Part shown: in pieces, positions 48,746-58,135 of the stretch | Layout: each line of letters begins with the position of its first letter | Position numbering within the stretch: position 1 is the stretch's first letter | Assembly (NCBI RefSeq): GCF_965237655.1 | Contig: NZ_CBDEGB010000002.1 | Span: 806,001-870,000, forward strand | Direction: 5' to 3' | Source: Poriferisodalis sp965237655 | GTDB taxonomy: Bacteria; Actinomycetota; Acidimicrobiia; Acidimicrobiales; Poriferisodalaceae | Length of the DNA: 64,000 nucleotides | Notes under the pieces: generated by a model | The model's input: only the letters and a program-made list of their open reading frames with translations | Databases searched by the model: none | Told to the model about the DNA's origin: nothing | Translations under genes and position numbers: made by a program

Positions 48746-48945
48746 CCGCGCAACATGCGGCTGCCACTGACGAGATTGTTGTCTCCCGCTCTTGTTCGCT
48801 GCGCTCACGGGCCGCTCGGGCCCTAGGGCCGCTAGCCGCGCAGCATGCGGCTGCCACTGACGAGATTGTTGTCTCCCGCTCTTGTTCGCTGCGCTCACGG
48901 GCCGCTCGGGCCGCTCGGGCCCTAGGGCCGCTAGCCGCGCAGCAA
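48739..48945. repeat. About 90-bp tandem duplication after ispG
   Basis: Copy 1 is 48739-48828, copy 2 starts at 48829 and carries an extra internal 9-bp duplication (GCCGCTCGG), and a partial third copy begins at 48928. The first copy includes the ispG stop codon. The rest of the 370-bp gap up to rimP holds a small hairpin (CTTGCA...TGCAAG, 49038-49057) and no gene; no tRNA was found. Confidence 0.9.
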
Positions 48946-49117
48946 ACCCGGCTCCGCGGTCGGGAACCCCGAGGTTGCACTGGTAGCGTGGGACCCGCAG
49001 GACAGTTTCGGCTGGTCGTGGGCTCTGCGCAAGCGTCCTTGCATGATCCGGTGCAAGCGCCGGTTCCGCAGGCACAGCCCCGAGGGCGGCTGGGGCTACG
49101 CGGACAGGGAGGTTGCG

Positions 49118-49732
49118 ATGACTCACACCGCTGCGGCCTCGCGCGCCCCCGCAAGTGCTCACCCCTCCGAAATAGCGGACCTCGCTGGTCCCGTGGCGAC
49201 CGAGGTCGGCTGTGCCCTCTACGACGTGCAATGGCGAGGCGGGACTCTGGTCGTGCTGGCTTCTGCCATGGCCGGGGGCGCCATCGGCGTCGAGGCACTC
49301 GGCCGACTGAGCCGCAGGCTGTCCGCGGCTCTGGATGCCGCCGACGTGATCGAGGGCCGGTACGTGCTCGAAGTGTCCAGCCCTGGGCTCGAGCGCAGCT
49401 TGAACCGCCTAGAACATTTTGCAGGTGCTGTCGGCGAGCAGGTGGTGATCCGGACCAGCGAATCGCCGCGGCGGCGTATCGTCGGCGAGATTCTGGAATC
49501 CGACCCCTCCGGCGTCTCGGTCCGCGTCGAGGAGATTTCCAGTGGTGAGCAGGGCCACGCCCAAGCCGGACCGGATGAGATTGGCCAGATCTTGACGGTG
49601 CCATTCGACGACATCGCCAAGGCCCGCACAACATTCGAATGGGGTCCGCGCCCGCGGCGCAAGCCTGGATCCCGCAGCACCCCTCACAGCAAGTCAGACC
49701 CTCGCAGTAAGCCAGGAAGGCAGAGACGATGA
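49118..49732 (+). CDS. rimP: Ribosome maturation factor RimP
   Basis: 204 residues. PVATEVGCALYDVQW, LSRRLSAALDAADVIEG and YVLEVSSPGLERSLNR are the family motifs, followed by a basic Ser/Pro tail. AGGGAGG precedes ATG 49118. Overlaps nusA by 4 bp (ATGA). Confidence 0.93.
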   Translation: MTHTAAASRAPASAHPSEIADLAGPVATEVGCALYDVQWRGGTLVVLASAMAGGAIGVEALGRLSRRLSAALDAADVIEGRYVLEVSSPGLERSLNRLEHFAGAVGEQVVIRTSESPRRRIVGEILESDPSGVSVRVEEISSGEQGHAQAGPDEIGQILTVPFDDIAKARTTFEWGPRPRRKPGSRSTPHSKSDPRSKPGRQRR

Positions 49733-50979
49733 ACAGCCCCGAGATCATGGAGGCGCTCCAAGCACTCGCCGCCGAGAAGGGCATGAGCACCGAGGTGTTG
49801 CTCGAGGCAGTCGCGAACGGCCTCGAATCGGCCTACAAGCGCCGCGAGGGTGCCGCTGAGCAGGCCTACGTCATCATCGACGAGTCGTTCAACATCACGG
49901 TTTACGCGCAGGAAGTCGACGAATTGGGAACTGTCTTGCGGGAGTGGGACGACACACCGCACGATCTCGGGCGCATCGTGGCCCAAACCGTCCGGCAGGT
50001 CCTGAACCAGCGCATCCGCGAGGTCGAGCGCGACATGAAGTACGACGAGTACGCCGGGCGGGAGGGCGACATCGTCACCGGCATCATCCAGCAGAACGAT
50101 GCTCGTTACACCCTGCTCGACCTGGGTCGCGTTGAGGCATTGCTGCCCCAATCCGAGCAGGTGCCCTACGAGCGGCCAGAGCCGAACAGCCGCCTCAAGG
50201 CATACATCGTGGAGGTGCGCAAGACCGCCAAGGGCCCGCAGATCGTCGTGTCGCGCACGCACCCGGGACTTATTCGTGAGCTGTTCAAGCTGGAGGTCCC
50301 CGAAATCTCCGACGGTGTTGTCGAGCTGAAGGCGTGCGCGCGCGAACCCGGCCATCGCACGAAGATCGCTGTGTGGTCGAACGACTCCAACATCGATCCG
50401 GTCGGCGCATGCGTCGGGGCCCGCGGCAGCCGCGTCCGTCAGGTCGTCAACGAGCTGCGAGGCGAGAAGATCGACATTGTCCCGTTCTCCGACGACCTCC
50501 ACGATTTTGTGGCCAAGGCGCTGTCCCCGGCTCGCGTCCGGGAGGTCCGCTTCCACTCCGAACAAGGTGTGGCGGAGGTCATCGTGCCCGACCACCAGCT
50601 GTCGCTGGCGATCGGCCGCGAGGGCCAGAACGCTCGTCTGGCGGCCCGGTTGACCGGCTGGCGGATCGACATCAAGAGTGAGACGCAGATTGCCGAGGAG
50701 GAGGCCGGCTACTCAGGAGAGGAGTGGGCCGAGGGAGAGTGGGTGACGAACCCGGATACGGGCGAGCAGACCTGGGTTCCTGCCGATGGCGGCGAAGCGA
50801 TCACAGCGGGCCAGTGGTCCGAGGCAGTCAACGAACAGCAGGAGGTCGGCGAGACCTCCGATGGCGCTCCGGTCGGCAAGACAGCCGATGACGCGCCGGT
50901 CGGCGAGACCGCCGATGAGACCCCTGCAGAGGCCCACACCGACCCCAGTACGCTTCCATCGGACTCGGCGACGCCCTAA
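49729..50979 (+). CDS. nusA: Transcription elongation/antitermination factor NusA
   Basis: 416 residues: N-terminal RNAP-binding domain, S1 (EGDIVTGIIQQNDARYTLLD), two KH domains (VGACVGARGSRVRQVVNEL, LAIGREGQNARLAARLTGW) and an acidic tail with repeated GETADxxPVG-like units. The C-terminal acidic repeats of E. coli are absent. ylxR is missing between nusA and infB. Confidence 0.95.
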   Translation: MNSPEIMEALQALAAEKGMSTEVLLEAVANGLESAYKRREGAAEQAYVIIDESFNITVYAQEVDELGTVLREWDDTPHDLGRIVAQTVRQVLNQRIREVERDMKYDEYAGREGDIVTGIIQQNDARYTLLDLGRVEALLPQSEQVPYERPEPNSRLKAYIVEVRKTAKGPQIVVSRTHPGLIRELFKLEVPEISDGVVELKACAREPGHRTKIAVWSNDSNIDPVGACVGARGSRVRQVVNELRGEKIDIVPFSDDLHDFVAKALSPARVREVRFHSEQGVAEVIVPDHQLSLAIGREGQNARLAARLTGWRIDIKSETQIAEEEAGYSGEEWAEGEWVTNPDTGEQTWVPADGGEAITAGQWSEAVNEQQEVGETSDGAPVGKTADDAPVGETADETPAEAHTDPSTLPSDSATP

Positions 50980-51067
50980 GGGCCCATGGCCGGTCTCGTC
51001 GCGTCCCCGTTCCATTTCCTGAGCCCTGCTGGGCATCGCTTCAACTCCCGAAAGAAAGACCGACCGC

Positions 51068-53941
51068 TTGCCGAAGAAAGTCCGCGTTCACGAGCTCTCC
51101 AAAGAGCTGGGCATCACGCTCACCGAGGTGCTCGACGTATGCGAGTCCCTGGGCATCGGTGTGAAGACGCACTCGTCCAGCATGGAGGACGCTCAGGCTG
51201 ACCGCGTCCGGCGCAAGGCCGCACGCGAGGGACTGATTCGTGAAGAGTCGCAGCCAGGGGCTCGCAAGGCTCGCAAGGCACCCGCGAAGTCCGCCGCTGC
51301 GGCCGAGCGCGCGCCACAACGCCCAGAGTCCGCAGCGGCGCCCCGATCCACACCAGCCGCTCGCCCGGCCCGCCCGGCCCGCCCGGCCCGCCCGGCCCGC
51401 CCGGCCCGGCCCGCCCCGGCCGAACCGAAGCCACCTCCGCAATATGCGCCCGCCCCGGAGCCCGTTCCGCAGACGCCTGAACCCATTCCTGCGGCAGAAG
51501 CGCCTGCGCCAACAGGGCCTCGGCCGGCGGCACCAGCCGAGTCCGCACCACCGCTCCCGCCGGAAATGCCTCCGCCGGGCACCCTTCCGCCCGACTTGCC
51601 GCCACCGCGACGTCTGGTCACTTCAAGCGGCCAAGAATCCGCGCGGCCGGTTCTTCCGCCACTTCAGCGACCGGCGGCCAGAACCGACGAACCGGCGGCG
51701 CCATCGAGACCAGTTCCCTCCGACGCTGCCAACCCAGAACTGCCGCCGCCCCCGTCTCGATTGCCGGTAACTCCGAAGGCTGCCGACGGCCGCGCGATTC
51801 CGCCCCCGCCATTGGCGCCTCGCTCGGGTTCGGGCAAGCCGATTCCCCCGCCGCCCGGTCCGCCACGCACCACTCCGCGCAGCGGCGGCCCCTACCGCTC
51901 GGGTCCCCCTGGCGGGTTCCGCCGTCCAGCGGCCGGTGGCGAGCGTCCCCATGGCGGGCAGCCTGGTGGCGGTCGCCCTCACGCAGGAGCCCCGTCAGCG
52001 CCTGGCGGACGCCCAGCGGGTCCGCCTGGTGCACGCCCGGGAGGTCCGCGTGGTGCACCACGCGGCGCCCGTGGGCGCCCTCGCCGTCGCCGCCGTCGCC
52101 AGCGCGAGGAATTGCAGCCCCAGCAGCTCACCGCCTACACGCCGATCGACGCACCCGTTCCCGAAGGCGAGATCGTCATCGAGCGGGGTTCGACGGCCCA
52201 GGAGGTCGCCGCCCGTCTGAATCGCTCCGCCGCCGACATCGTCCGGTTCCTGCTGCAACAGGGCGAGATGGTGACCGCTACGCAGTCGCTGAGCGACGAC
52301 ATGATCGAGTTGTTCGCTGTCGAACTCGACGCCGAAGTGCGTATCACCGAGCCCGGCGCCGAGCAGGAGGAGGAGCTGCTGCGGGCCCTCGAGGTCGACC
52401 TTTCTGACGCCGAAGGGCAGACTCGCCCGCCGGTGGTCACCGTCATGGGTCACGTCGACCACGGCAAGACACTGCTGCTCGACCGCATTCGTTCCTCCAA
52501 CGTTGTCGAAGGCGAGGCGGGTGGCATTACCCAGCACATCGGCGCGTATCAGACCTCTCGCGGCGATTACCGAATCACGTTCATCGACACGCCGGGCCAC
52601 GAGGCGTTCACGGCGATGCGGGCCCGGGGAGCGCAGGCCACCGACGTTGTCGTGCTGGTCGTGGCGGCTGATGACGGTGTCATGCCGCAGACTGCCGAAG
52701 CCATCGACCACGCACATGCGGCCGATGTGCCGATCATCGTCGCCATCAACAAGATGGACCGTCCCGGCGCCGACGCCGACCGGGTGCGCGCCCAGCTGGC
52801 GGAACGGGGCCTCGTGCCCGAGTCCTACGGCGGCGAAGTGATCACCGTTCTCATGTCGGCCATGTCCGGCGAGGGCATCGACGAGCTGCTCGACCAGATC
52901 CTGCTTGTCGCAGAACTCGAGGAACTCACTGCCGAATCATCGGGCCGGGCTGTCGGAATCGTGCTGGAGGCCCATCTCGACCGCGGCCGGGGTCCGGTCG
53001 CAACGGTGCTGGTGCAGCGGGGCACCCTGCGTGTCGGCGAACCGATGGTTGCCGGCGCGGCCTGGGGCCGCGTGCGTGCCATGACCGACGATCGCGGTGC
53101 TCCGCTCAGCGAGGCGGGTCCGTCCACACCAGTGGAGGTGCTCGGTCTCGGCGAGGTTGCACGTGCAGGCGACCTGTTCGTCGTCGCCCCCGACGAGAAG
53201 ACCGCAGGCAAGGTGGCCGAGACCCGCGAGCATTGGCAGCGCCAGGCCAGCTTGGCCGGCACTGCTGGCGGGAGCGGCGGTGGAGCGAGGCTGGAGGACA
53301 TCTTCAGGCAGGTGCAGTCTGGCGAGACAGCCACGCTCAACCTCGTGCTCAAGGCCGATGTGCACGGTTCGCTCGAGGCAGTGACCGACAGCCTGCGCAA
53401 GCTCGAGCGCGACGACGTGAAGCTCTCCTTCGTCAGCCGTGGCGTCGGCGGGATCAACGAGAACGATGTGCAGCTCGCCGCGGCCTCCGAGGCCACGATC
53501 ATCGGCTTCAACGTGCGCCCGGACCGCAACGCGCGCCAGACAGCCGAGACCGAGGACGTCGAAATCCGGCTGTACGAGATCATTTACGACCTCATCGAAG
53601 ACGTGCAAAACGCCATGGTCGGCCTGCTCGAGCCCGAGTTCGAGGAAATCGTGGTGGGCGAGGCGCAGGTGCGCCAGGTCTTCCGCATCTCTGGCGTCGG
53701 TCCCGTGGCTGGCTGCGTCGTCGAGCACGGGAACGTGCGCAGCGGCGCCAAGGTCAGGTTCCTGCGCGACGGCACGATCATCTGGAAGGGATCGGTCAAG
53801 TCGTTGCGGCACTTCCAAGACGACGTCGCCGAGGTGTCGGCGGGCATGGAGTGCGGTATCGGTCTGAGCGACTTCACCGACTTGAAGGAAGGCGACGTGA
53901 TCGAGACGTATACCGAACGCGAGATCGCCCGCGTCGCCTGA
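51068..53941 (+). CDS. infB: Translation initiation factor IF-2
   Basis: 957 residues. IF2-N domain (VRVHELSKELGITLTEVLDV), then a Pro/Ala/Arg/Gly-rich linker of about 280 residues with a simple (Pro-Ala-Arg) repeat encoded by a 9-bp array at 51364-51420, a second IF2-N domain, the G domain (VMGHVDHGKTLLLDRI, DTPGHEAF, NKMDRPGAD) and domains II-IV. It starts with TTG, preceded by an A/G-rich stretch. Confidence 0.95.
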   Translation: MPKKVRVHELSKELGITLTEVLDVCESLGIGVKTHSSSMEDAQADRVRRKAAREGLIREESQPGARKARKAPAKSAAAAERAPQRPESAAAPRSTPAARPARPARPARPARPARPAPAEPKPPPQYAPAPEPVPQTPEPIPAAEAPAPTGPRPAAPAESAPPLPPEMPPPGTLPPDLPPPRRLVTSSGQESARPVLPPLQRPAARTDEPAAPSRPVPSDAANPELPPPPSRLPVTPKAADGRAIPPPPLAPRSGSGKPIPPPPGPPRTTPRSGGPYRSGPPGGFRRPAAGGERPHGGQPGGGRPHAGAPSAPGGRPAGPPGARPGGPRGAPRGARGRPRRRRRRQREELQPQQLTAYTPIDAPVPEGEIVIERGSTAQEVAARLNRSAADIVRFLLQQGEMVTATQSLSDDMIELFAVELDAEVRITEPGAEQEEELLRALEVDLSDAEGQTRPPVVTVMGHVDHGKTLLLDRIRSSNVVEGEAGGITQHIGAYQTSRGDYRITFIDTPGHEAFTAMRARGAQATDVVVLVVAADDGVMPQTAEAIDHAHAADVPIIVAINKMDRPGADADRVRAQLAERGLVPESYGGEVITVLMSAMSGEGIDELLDQILLVAELEELTAESSGRAVGIVLEAHLDRGRGPVATVLVQRGTLRVGEPMVAGAAWGRVRAMTDDRGAPLSEAGPSTPVEVLGLGEVARAGDLFVVAPDEKTAGKVAETREHWQRQASLAGTAGGSGGGARLEDIFRQVQSGETATLNLVLKADVHGSLEAVTDSLRKLERDDVKLSFVSRGVGGINENDVQLAAASEATIIGFNVRPDRNARQTAETEDVEIRLYEIIYDLIEDVQNAMVGLLEPEFEEIVVGEAQVRQVFRISGVGPVAGCVVEHGNVRSGAKVRFLRDGTIIWKGSVKSLRHFQDDVAEVSAGMECGIGLSDFTDLKEGDVIETYTEREIARVA

Positions 53942-53956
53942 GGGAGCACTCACCCG

Positions 53957-54388
53957 ATGGCTCGTCGCCCCCGTCGCCGGCGACACTCGATGCCGACTGC
54001 GCACCAGTACGAGCGAACCGACCGCGTCGCCCAGGTGGTGCGCAGCGTCGTGGCCTCGGAGATGGAACGGCTCGACGAGGTGTTCGACGGCATTGTGATC
54101 ACCGGTGTGGACGTTGATCGCGAGCTGAGTGTCGCAGTGGTGCACTACGACGTGCGCGATCAGGAATCCGAGGAGGCGGCGGCTGCGGCATTCGATGAGC
54201 ACCATCACCGCCTTCAGCGAGCCTTGGGCGACCAGACCAGCTTGAGGCGCACACCAGCGCTCCGCTTTCGCCGGGACCAGGGGCCTATCAACGCCGAGAG
54301 GATCGAAGACCTGCTGGCTGGCTTGTCCGGCGAGCCCGATGAGGCGCAGGTCTCCGATATCGCCGCTGAACGGGACGAGGAAGCCTGA
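53957..54388 (+). CDS. rbfA: Ribosome-binding factor A
   Basis: 143 residues. YERTDRVAQVVRSVVASEM and VITGVDVDRELSVAVVHYDV match RbfA, and LRRTPALRFRRDQG is the conserved C-terminal motif. It matures 16S rRNA helix 1. 15 bp after infB. Confidence 0.92.
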   Translation: MARRPRRRRHSMPTAHQYERTDRVAQVVRSVVASEMERLDEVFDGIVITGVDVDRELSVAVVHYDVRDQESEEAAAAAFDEHHHRLQRALGDQTSLRRTPALRFRRDQGPINAERIEDLLAGLSGEPDEAQVSDIAAERDEEA

Positions 54389-54393
54389 CAGCC

Positions 54394-55257
54394 ATGGCAC
54401 GGCGCCGTCCAGCGACCGTTCATGGCGCCGTCATCGTCGACAAGCCGTCGGGACCCACTTCGCACGACGTGGTGGGCATGCTGCGGCGCCGCTTCGGCGA
54501 GAGACGCATTGGCCACGCCGGCACGCTCGACCCGTCCGCGACGGGGGTTCTCGTGATTGGCATCGGCAATGCGACCCGGTTGCTGCGATTCGCCACCGCC
54601 TCCCACAAGAGCTACGAGTGCGAGATCGTGTTCGGCGTCGAGACCAGCACCCTCGATGCTGCCGGCGAGCCGGTCACGACCTGGTGCATGGATCTGGATC
54701 CTGCCGATGTTGCCGCTGCAGCTGCGGGCTTCATCGGCACGATCTCGCAGCTGCCGCCGATGGTGTCTGCAGTGCGCGTCGGAGGCCGCCGCTTGCACGA
54801 GATCGCCCGCTCGGGGCAGAGCGCAGAACGCGCTCCACGCGATGTCGAGGTGTACCGCTTCAAAGTGGACCGCACCGACGACCCGCTCGTCTACCGGGCC
54901 GTGGTCGACTGTTCCGCCGGCACCTATGTGAGAACTCTCGGTGCCGACTTGGGTACTGCGCTGGGAGGCGGGGCGCATATTCGAGCGCTGCGGCGCACGC
55001 GCAGCGGCTCGTTCACGCTGTCCGAGGCGGGTCCTCCGACCGAGGCCGAACTGCGAACCCCCCTCGAGCTGGTGCGGGATCTGGCGCAGATTCTCGTGTC
55101 CGATGAGGAGGCAATTCAGGCCAGAAGCGGTGTCCATCTCGTGGACGCTCGCTACGACGGCTCCGGTCCGTGGGCGCTGGTCGACCCCACCGGAGCGCTC
55201 GTGGCCGTGCATGAGCGCGTCGACGGGCGACTGCGTGCCACGGTCTTGCCGTCGTGA
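54394..55257 (+). CDS. truB: tRNA pseudouridine-55 synthase TruB
   Basis: 287 residues. VIVDKPSGPTSHDVV, RIGHAGTLDPSATGVLVIG (catalytic Asp in TLDP) and CSAGTYVRTLGADLG. It modifies U55 of tRNA. The stop codon is the first triplet of a 33-bp tandem repeat. Confidence 0.95.
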   Translation: MARRRPATVHGAVIVDKPSGPTSHDVVGMLRRRFGERRIGHAGTLDPSATGVLVIGIGNATRLLRFATASHKSYECEIVFGVETSTLDAAGEPVTTWCMDLDPADVAAAAAGFIGTISQLPPMVSAVRVGGRRLHEIARSGQSAERAPRDVEVYRFKVDRTDDPLVYRAVVDCSAGTYVRTLGADLGTALGGGAHIRALRRTRSGSFTLSEAGPPTEAELRTPLELVRDLAQILVSDEEAIQARSGVHLVDARYDGSGPWALVDPTGALVAVHERVDGRLRATVLPS

Positions 55258-55371
55258 TCCCGCAGTGATCTCTGGGCGATCCGGCAGTGATCCCGCAGTG
55301 ATCTCTGGGCGATCCGGCAGTGATCCCGCAGTGATCTCTGGGCGATCCCGCAGTGATCTCTGGGCGGGCGG
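55255..55371. repeat. 33-bp tandem repeat starting at the truB stop codon
   Basis: Copies at 55255-55287, 55288-55320 and 55321-55353, plus a partial fourth, unit beginning TGATCCCGCAGTGATC. The first TGA is the truB stop. Within the unit TGATC-C/T occurs repeatedly, so an internal sub-repeat is present. Confidence 0.92.
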
Positions 55372-55406
55372 ACTCGCACGGGCCCGGCGTGAGTAGCGTT
55401 GCGCGC

Positions 55407-56351
55407 ATGGAGGTCATCCGCGACTTGGATTGGTGTCCGGTGCTCGACCACGGCAGCGTCGCGACGGTGGGGGAGTACGACGGCGTCCACCGCGGGCACC
55501 GCACGGTGATCTCAGAGATGCATCGTCTAGCTGCCGAGCGGGGCTGCGCCACAGCGGTCGTGACCTTCGACCGTCACCCCGCCACCGTGGTGCGACCGGA
55601 ATCGGCACCGCCGCTGCTGTGCAATCTCGGCCACAAGCTGGAGCTACTGGCCGAGACCGGCGTCGACTTCACGCTTGTTGTGACCTTCGATAAGAAGCAG
55701 GCAGCGGTTCCCGCCGAGCAGTTCGCCCACGACATTCTCGTCAACTGCCTGTCTGCTCGTGCCGTGGTGGTCGGTGCCGACTTCCATTTCGGCAAGGGAC
55801 GCCGAGGCAACATCGAGACGCTGCGACAAGTCGGCGCCGAGTACGGCTACGAGGTGGTCGGGCTGCCGCTGGTGAAGCAGATGACCGGCGACGGCGACGT
55901 CATCTCGTCCACGTCGATCCGCGAAGCGCTTGCTGCGGGCGATGTGGAGCGAGCGCACCGGCTGCTCGGTCGGCCGTTCGAGGTGCGCGGAGTCGTCACC
56001 GTCGGCGACCGTCGCGGCCGCCAGATCGGAGTGCCCACGGCGAACCTGCCCACGACCCCGGACCTGCAGATTCCTGCCGATGGTGTCTACGCCGCCTGGT
56101 ACGTGCGGCCTGATGGAGCGCAATACCCGGCTGCAGTCAACATCGGCCGCCGGCCGACGTTCTATGAGTTCGCAGAGCGTTCGCTGATCGAAGCGCACCT
56201 GATCGGCTTCCGCGGCGACCTCTACGACGAGACGGCGAAGGTGCGCTTCGTCCGTCGGCTGCGGCCCGAGCGGCGCTTCGACGGCATCGATGAATTGAAG
56301 ACCCAGCTTCGCCGCGACATCGAGGACGCGGCGAAGTGTCTGCACACCTGA
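55407..56351 (+). CDS. ribF: Bifunctional riboflavin kinase/FMN adenylyltransferase
   Basis: 314 residues. N-terminal FAD-synthetase domain (VGEYDGVHRGHRTVI, VVTFDRHPATVV, ISSTSIREAL) and C-terminal flavokinase domain (GDRRGRQIGVPTANL, YPAAVNIGRRPTF). ATG 55407 is chosen; the open upstream frame lies in the repeat. rpsO and pnp normally follow but an IS cluster begins 34 bp after the stop. Confidence 0.95.
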   Translation: MEVIRDLDWCPVLDHGSVATVGEYDGVHRGHRTVISEMHRLAAERGCATAVVTFDRHPATVVRPESAPPLLCNLGHKLELLAETGVDFTLVVTFDKKQAAVPAEQFAHDILVNCLSARAVVVGADFHFGKGRRGNIETLRQVGAEYGYEVVGLPLVKQMTGDGDVISSTSIREALAAGDVERAHRLLGRPFEVRGVVTVGDRRGRQIGVPTANLPTTPDLQIPADGVYAAWYVRPDGAQYPAAVNIGRRPTFYEFAERSLIEAHLIGFRGDLYDETAKVRFVRRLRPERRFDGIDELKTQLRRDIEDAAKCLHT

Positions 56352-56384
56352 GGTGTGAATCAGGGTTCGCAGCCTGACTGACCG

Positions 56385-56460
56385 CGGCGTTGCGCCAGCG
56401 CAGATAGTCGTGCAGGCGGCGGGCGCGGATGTCGCGCAACGCTGCGAGGGCGTGTCGTGA
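56385..56460 (-). pseudogene. Possible transposase remnant after ribF
   Basis: On the minus strand a short stretch reads ALAALRDIRARRLHDYLRW followed by RNA, which resembles the extreme C-terminus of some actinobacterial transposases. There is no intact frame. It marks the left edge of the mobile cluster. Weak evidence. Confidence 0.3.
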
Positions 56461-56539
56461 TTCTGGGATCGTGTCTGTTTTTGGGTCGCTGATTACACAA
56501 CATCGGGGTGGGAGCATGGCGCTGTGAGAGGAGCGTCAG

Positions 56540-56884
56540 ATGACCGATCCGTCGAAGTCCCGGGAGCGCAGCGGTCGGCGCAGGAGGCGGTTGTTGTCGC
56601 CTGTGCAGAAGTATGAGGCGTTCGTGCAGGTGCTCACTGGTGAGATGACGGTGGCCGAGTGCGCGGACCATTGGGGTGTGGACCGTTCCACGATCATGCG
56701 GGCCCGCGAGGTCGCCAAGCGGGGTGCTTTGGACGCGTTGGCGTCGTCTCGTCCGGGTGCGCGCTGCGAGGGGCCCGATCCTGAGTTGGTGATGGCCCGT
56801 GACGAGGTGGCCCGTCTCGGCGAGGCGCTCAAGGAGATGGCGGTCAAGGTGACCTTGTTGGAGGGAAGAGAGCGTTGGGGGTGA
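56540..56884 (+). CDS. IS3-like transposase OrfA (helix-turn-helix)
   Basis: 114 residues. Helix-turn-helix around EMTVAECADHWGVDRSTIM and a C-terminal heptad region (VARLGEALKEMAVKVTLLEG), the layout of IS3-family OrfA. Its stop overlaps a GTG start (GTGA, 56881) for a short OrfB fragment. The element is not intact, so it is probably immobile. Confidence 0.7.
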   Translation: MTDPSKSRERSGRRRRRLLSPVQKYEAFVQVLTGEMTVAECADHWGVDRSTIMRAREVAKRGALDALASSRPGARCEGPDPELVMARDEVARLGEALKEMAVKVTLLEGRERWG

Positions 56885-57033
56885 CCGCCGGCGTGCCCCC
56901 GCGTGTCGATGCCGGCGTGAAGGCCGGCCTGTTGGACCTCGTCGACGGCGCCGTCGAGGCGGGCTGGACCACAGCTCGCGCCTGCGCGTTGTCGGAGCTC
57001 GACGGCCGCGAGAGTGTCAGATCCTCTGTGTAA
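56881..57033 (+). pseudogene. Truncated IS3-like OrfB
   Basis: Only about 45 codons remain (VDAGVKAGLLDLVDGAVEAG, TTARACALSELDG) before the left end of the IS256 element at 57020, where the frame runs into a stop. The DDE catalytic core is missing and no continuation was found on the far side of the cluster. Confidence 0.65.
57012..57019. repeat. Left 8-bp flanking repeat of the IS256 element
   Basis: GAGTGTCA, repeated at 59932-59939 just outside the right terminal repeat. The length fits the 8-9 bp target duplication of IS256 elements. Confidence 0.65.
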
Positions 57034-57923
57034 GGGGGTTGGTCTGAGAGTGTCGTGTCGGTGTTGGATGCCGGGGCGACAGGAAGGACCGCAATGATTG
57101 AGATTGATCGAGAGAGGCTGCCGGCGAGGCCGGCGGCGGACACGACGCCGTTGGTGTGTGACGGGGCGCTGGACGCGGTGATGGAACGCGTCCGCGCCGA
57201 GGGCGCCGAGCTGCTCGGCGCGGACGGGCTTTTGACCCAGCTCTCCAAGGCGGTGCTCGAGCGGGCGCTGGCGCAGGAGTTGACCGGTCATCTGGGCTAT
57301 GAGAAGGGCGACCCTGGGGGGGGGTCGGGCGACTCGCGCGACGGCGCCGCGTCCAAGCGGGTGCACACCGACGTCGGCACCGTGGACGTGGACGCTCCCC
57401 GGGACCGCGACGGCTCCTTTGAGCCTCGGATCGTGCCCAAGGGCGCGACGCGCCTGGAAGGGTTCGGCGACAAGATCATCGCCTTGTACGCCAGGGGCAT
57501 GACCGTGCGCGACGTGGCGGCCCATCTTGGGGAGATCTACGGCGTGGAGGTGTCCGGTGACCTGATCAGCCGTGTCACCGACGGGGTGCTCGACGAGCTC
57601 GAGGCGTGGCGCAGCCGGCCCCTCGACGCTGTCTGTCCGATCGTCTTCATCGACGCGCTGAACGTCAAGATCCGCGACGGCCACGTCGCCAGCCGGCCCG
57701 CCTATCTCGCCGTGGGCGTCGATCTCGACGGCCGCAAGCATGTGCTGGGCATCTGGATCGGCGACAGCGACGGCGAGGGCGCCAAGTACTGGCTGGGGGT
57801 GCTCACCGAGCTGCGCAACCGAGGCGTCGAAGACGTGCTGATCGTGTGCTGCGACGGCCTGCGAGGCCTCCCCGACGCGATCGAGGCGACCTGGCCCGCG
57901 GCCACCGTGCAGACCTCGTTGGT

Positions 57924-58135
57924 TCATCATGGGCGGGCCCGGAAAGGTTCCGGGTGTCATCCGCATCGGCGGAAGAGAACCAGTGCAGACCGACCCGGGA
58001 GGTCCAGACGCAGACCTGTTCCTTCCGTCGATGGCGGGCTTCGAACTGCAATCAGGAGTTGCGCTGCGAGCGCCGAAACGAGTGACGGTGGTGGCCTGTC
58101 GAGGCGGATGAGCCGACCTCGACGGAGGACAACAC
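57924..58135 (+). ncRNA. Candidate bridge RNA region of IS110 element A
   Basis: GC-rich, non-coding 5' region with several potential stems (e.g. CCCGGAAAGGTTCCGGG near 57938-57954). The guide match to the target is weak: only short matches such as GAGGTC to the complement of 57912-57917. Assigned by position in the element and family knowledge, not by a convincing guide. Confidence 0.35.

Noticed and set aside
48946..49117. Initiator tRNA before rimP, as in some bacteria
   Set aside because: No cloverleaf or CCA-like end could be found; only a 6-bp hairpin is present.
57601..58090. Additional plus-strand frame overlapping the IS256 transposase and IS110 left end
   Set aside because: It is Arg/Pro-rich, lacks motifs and spans an element junction.
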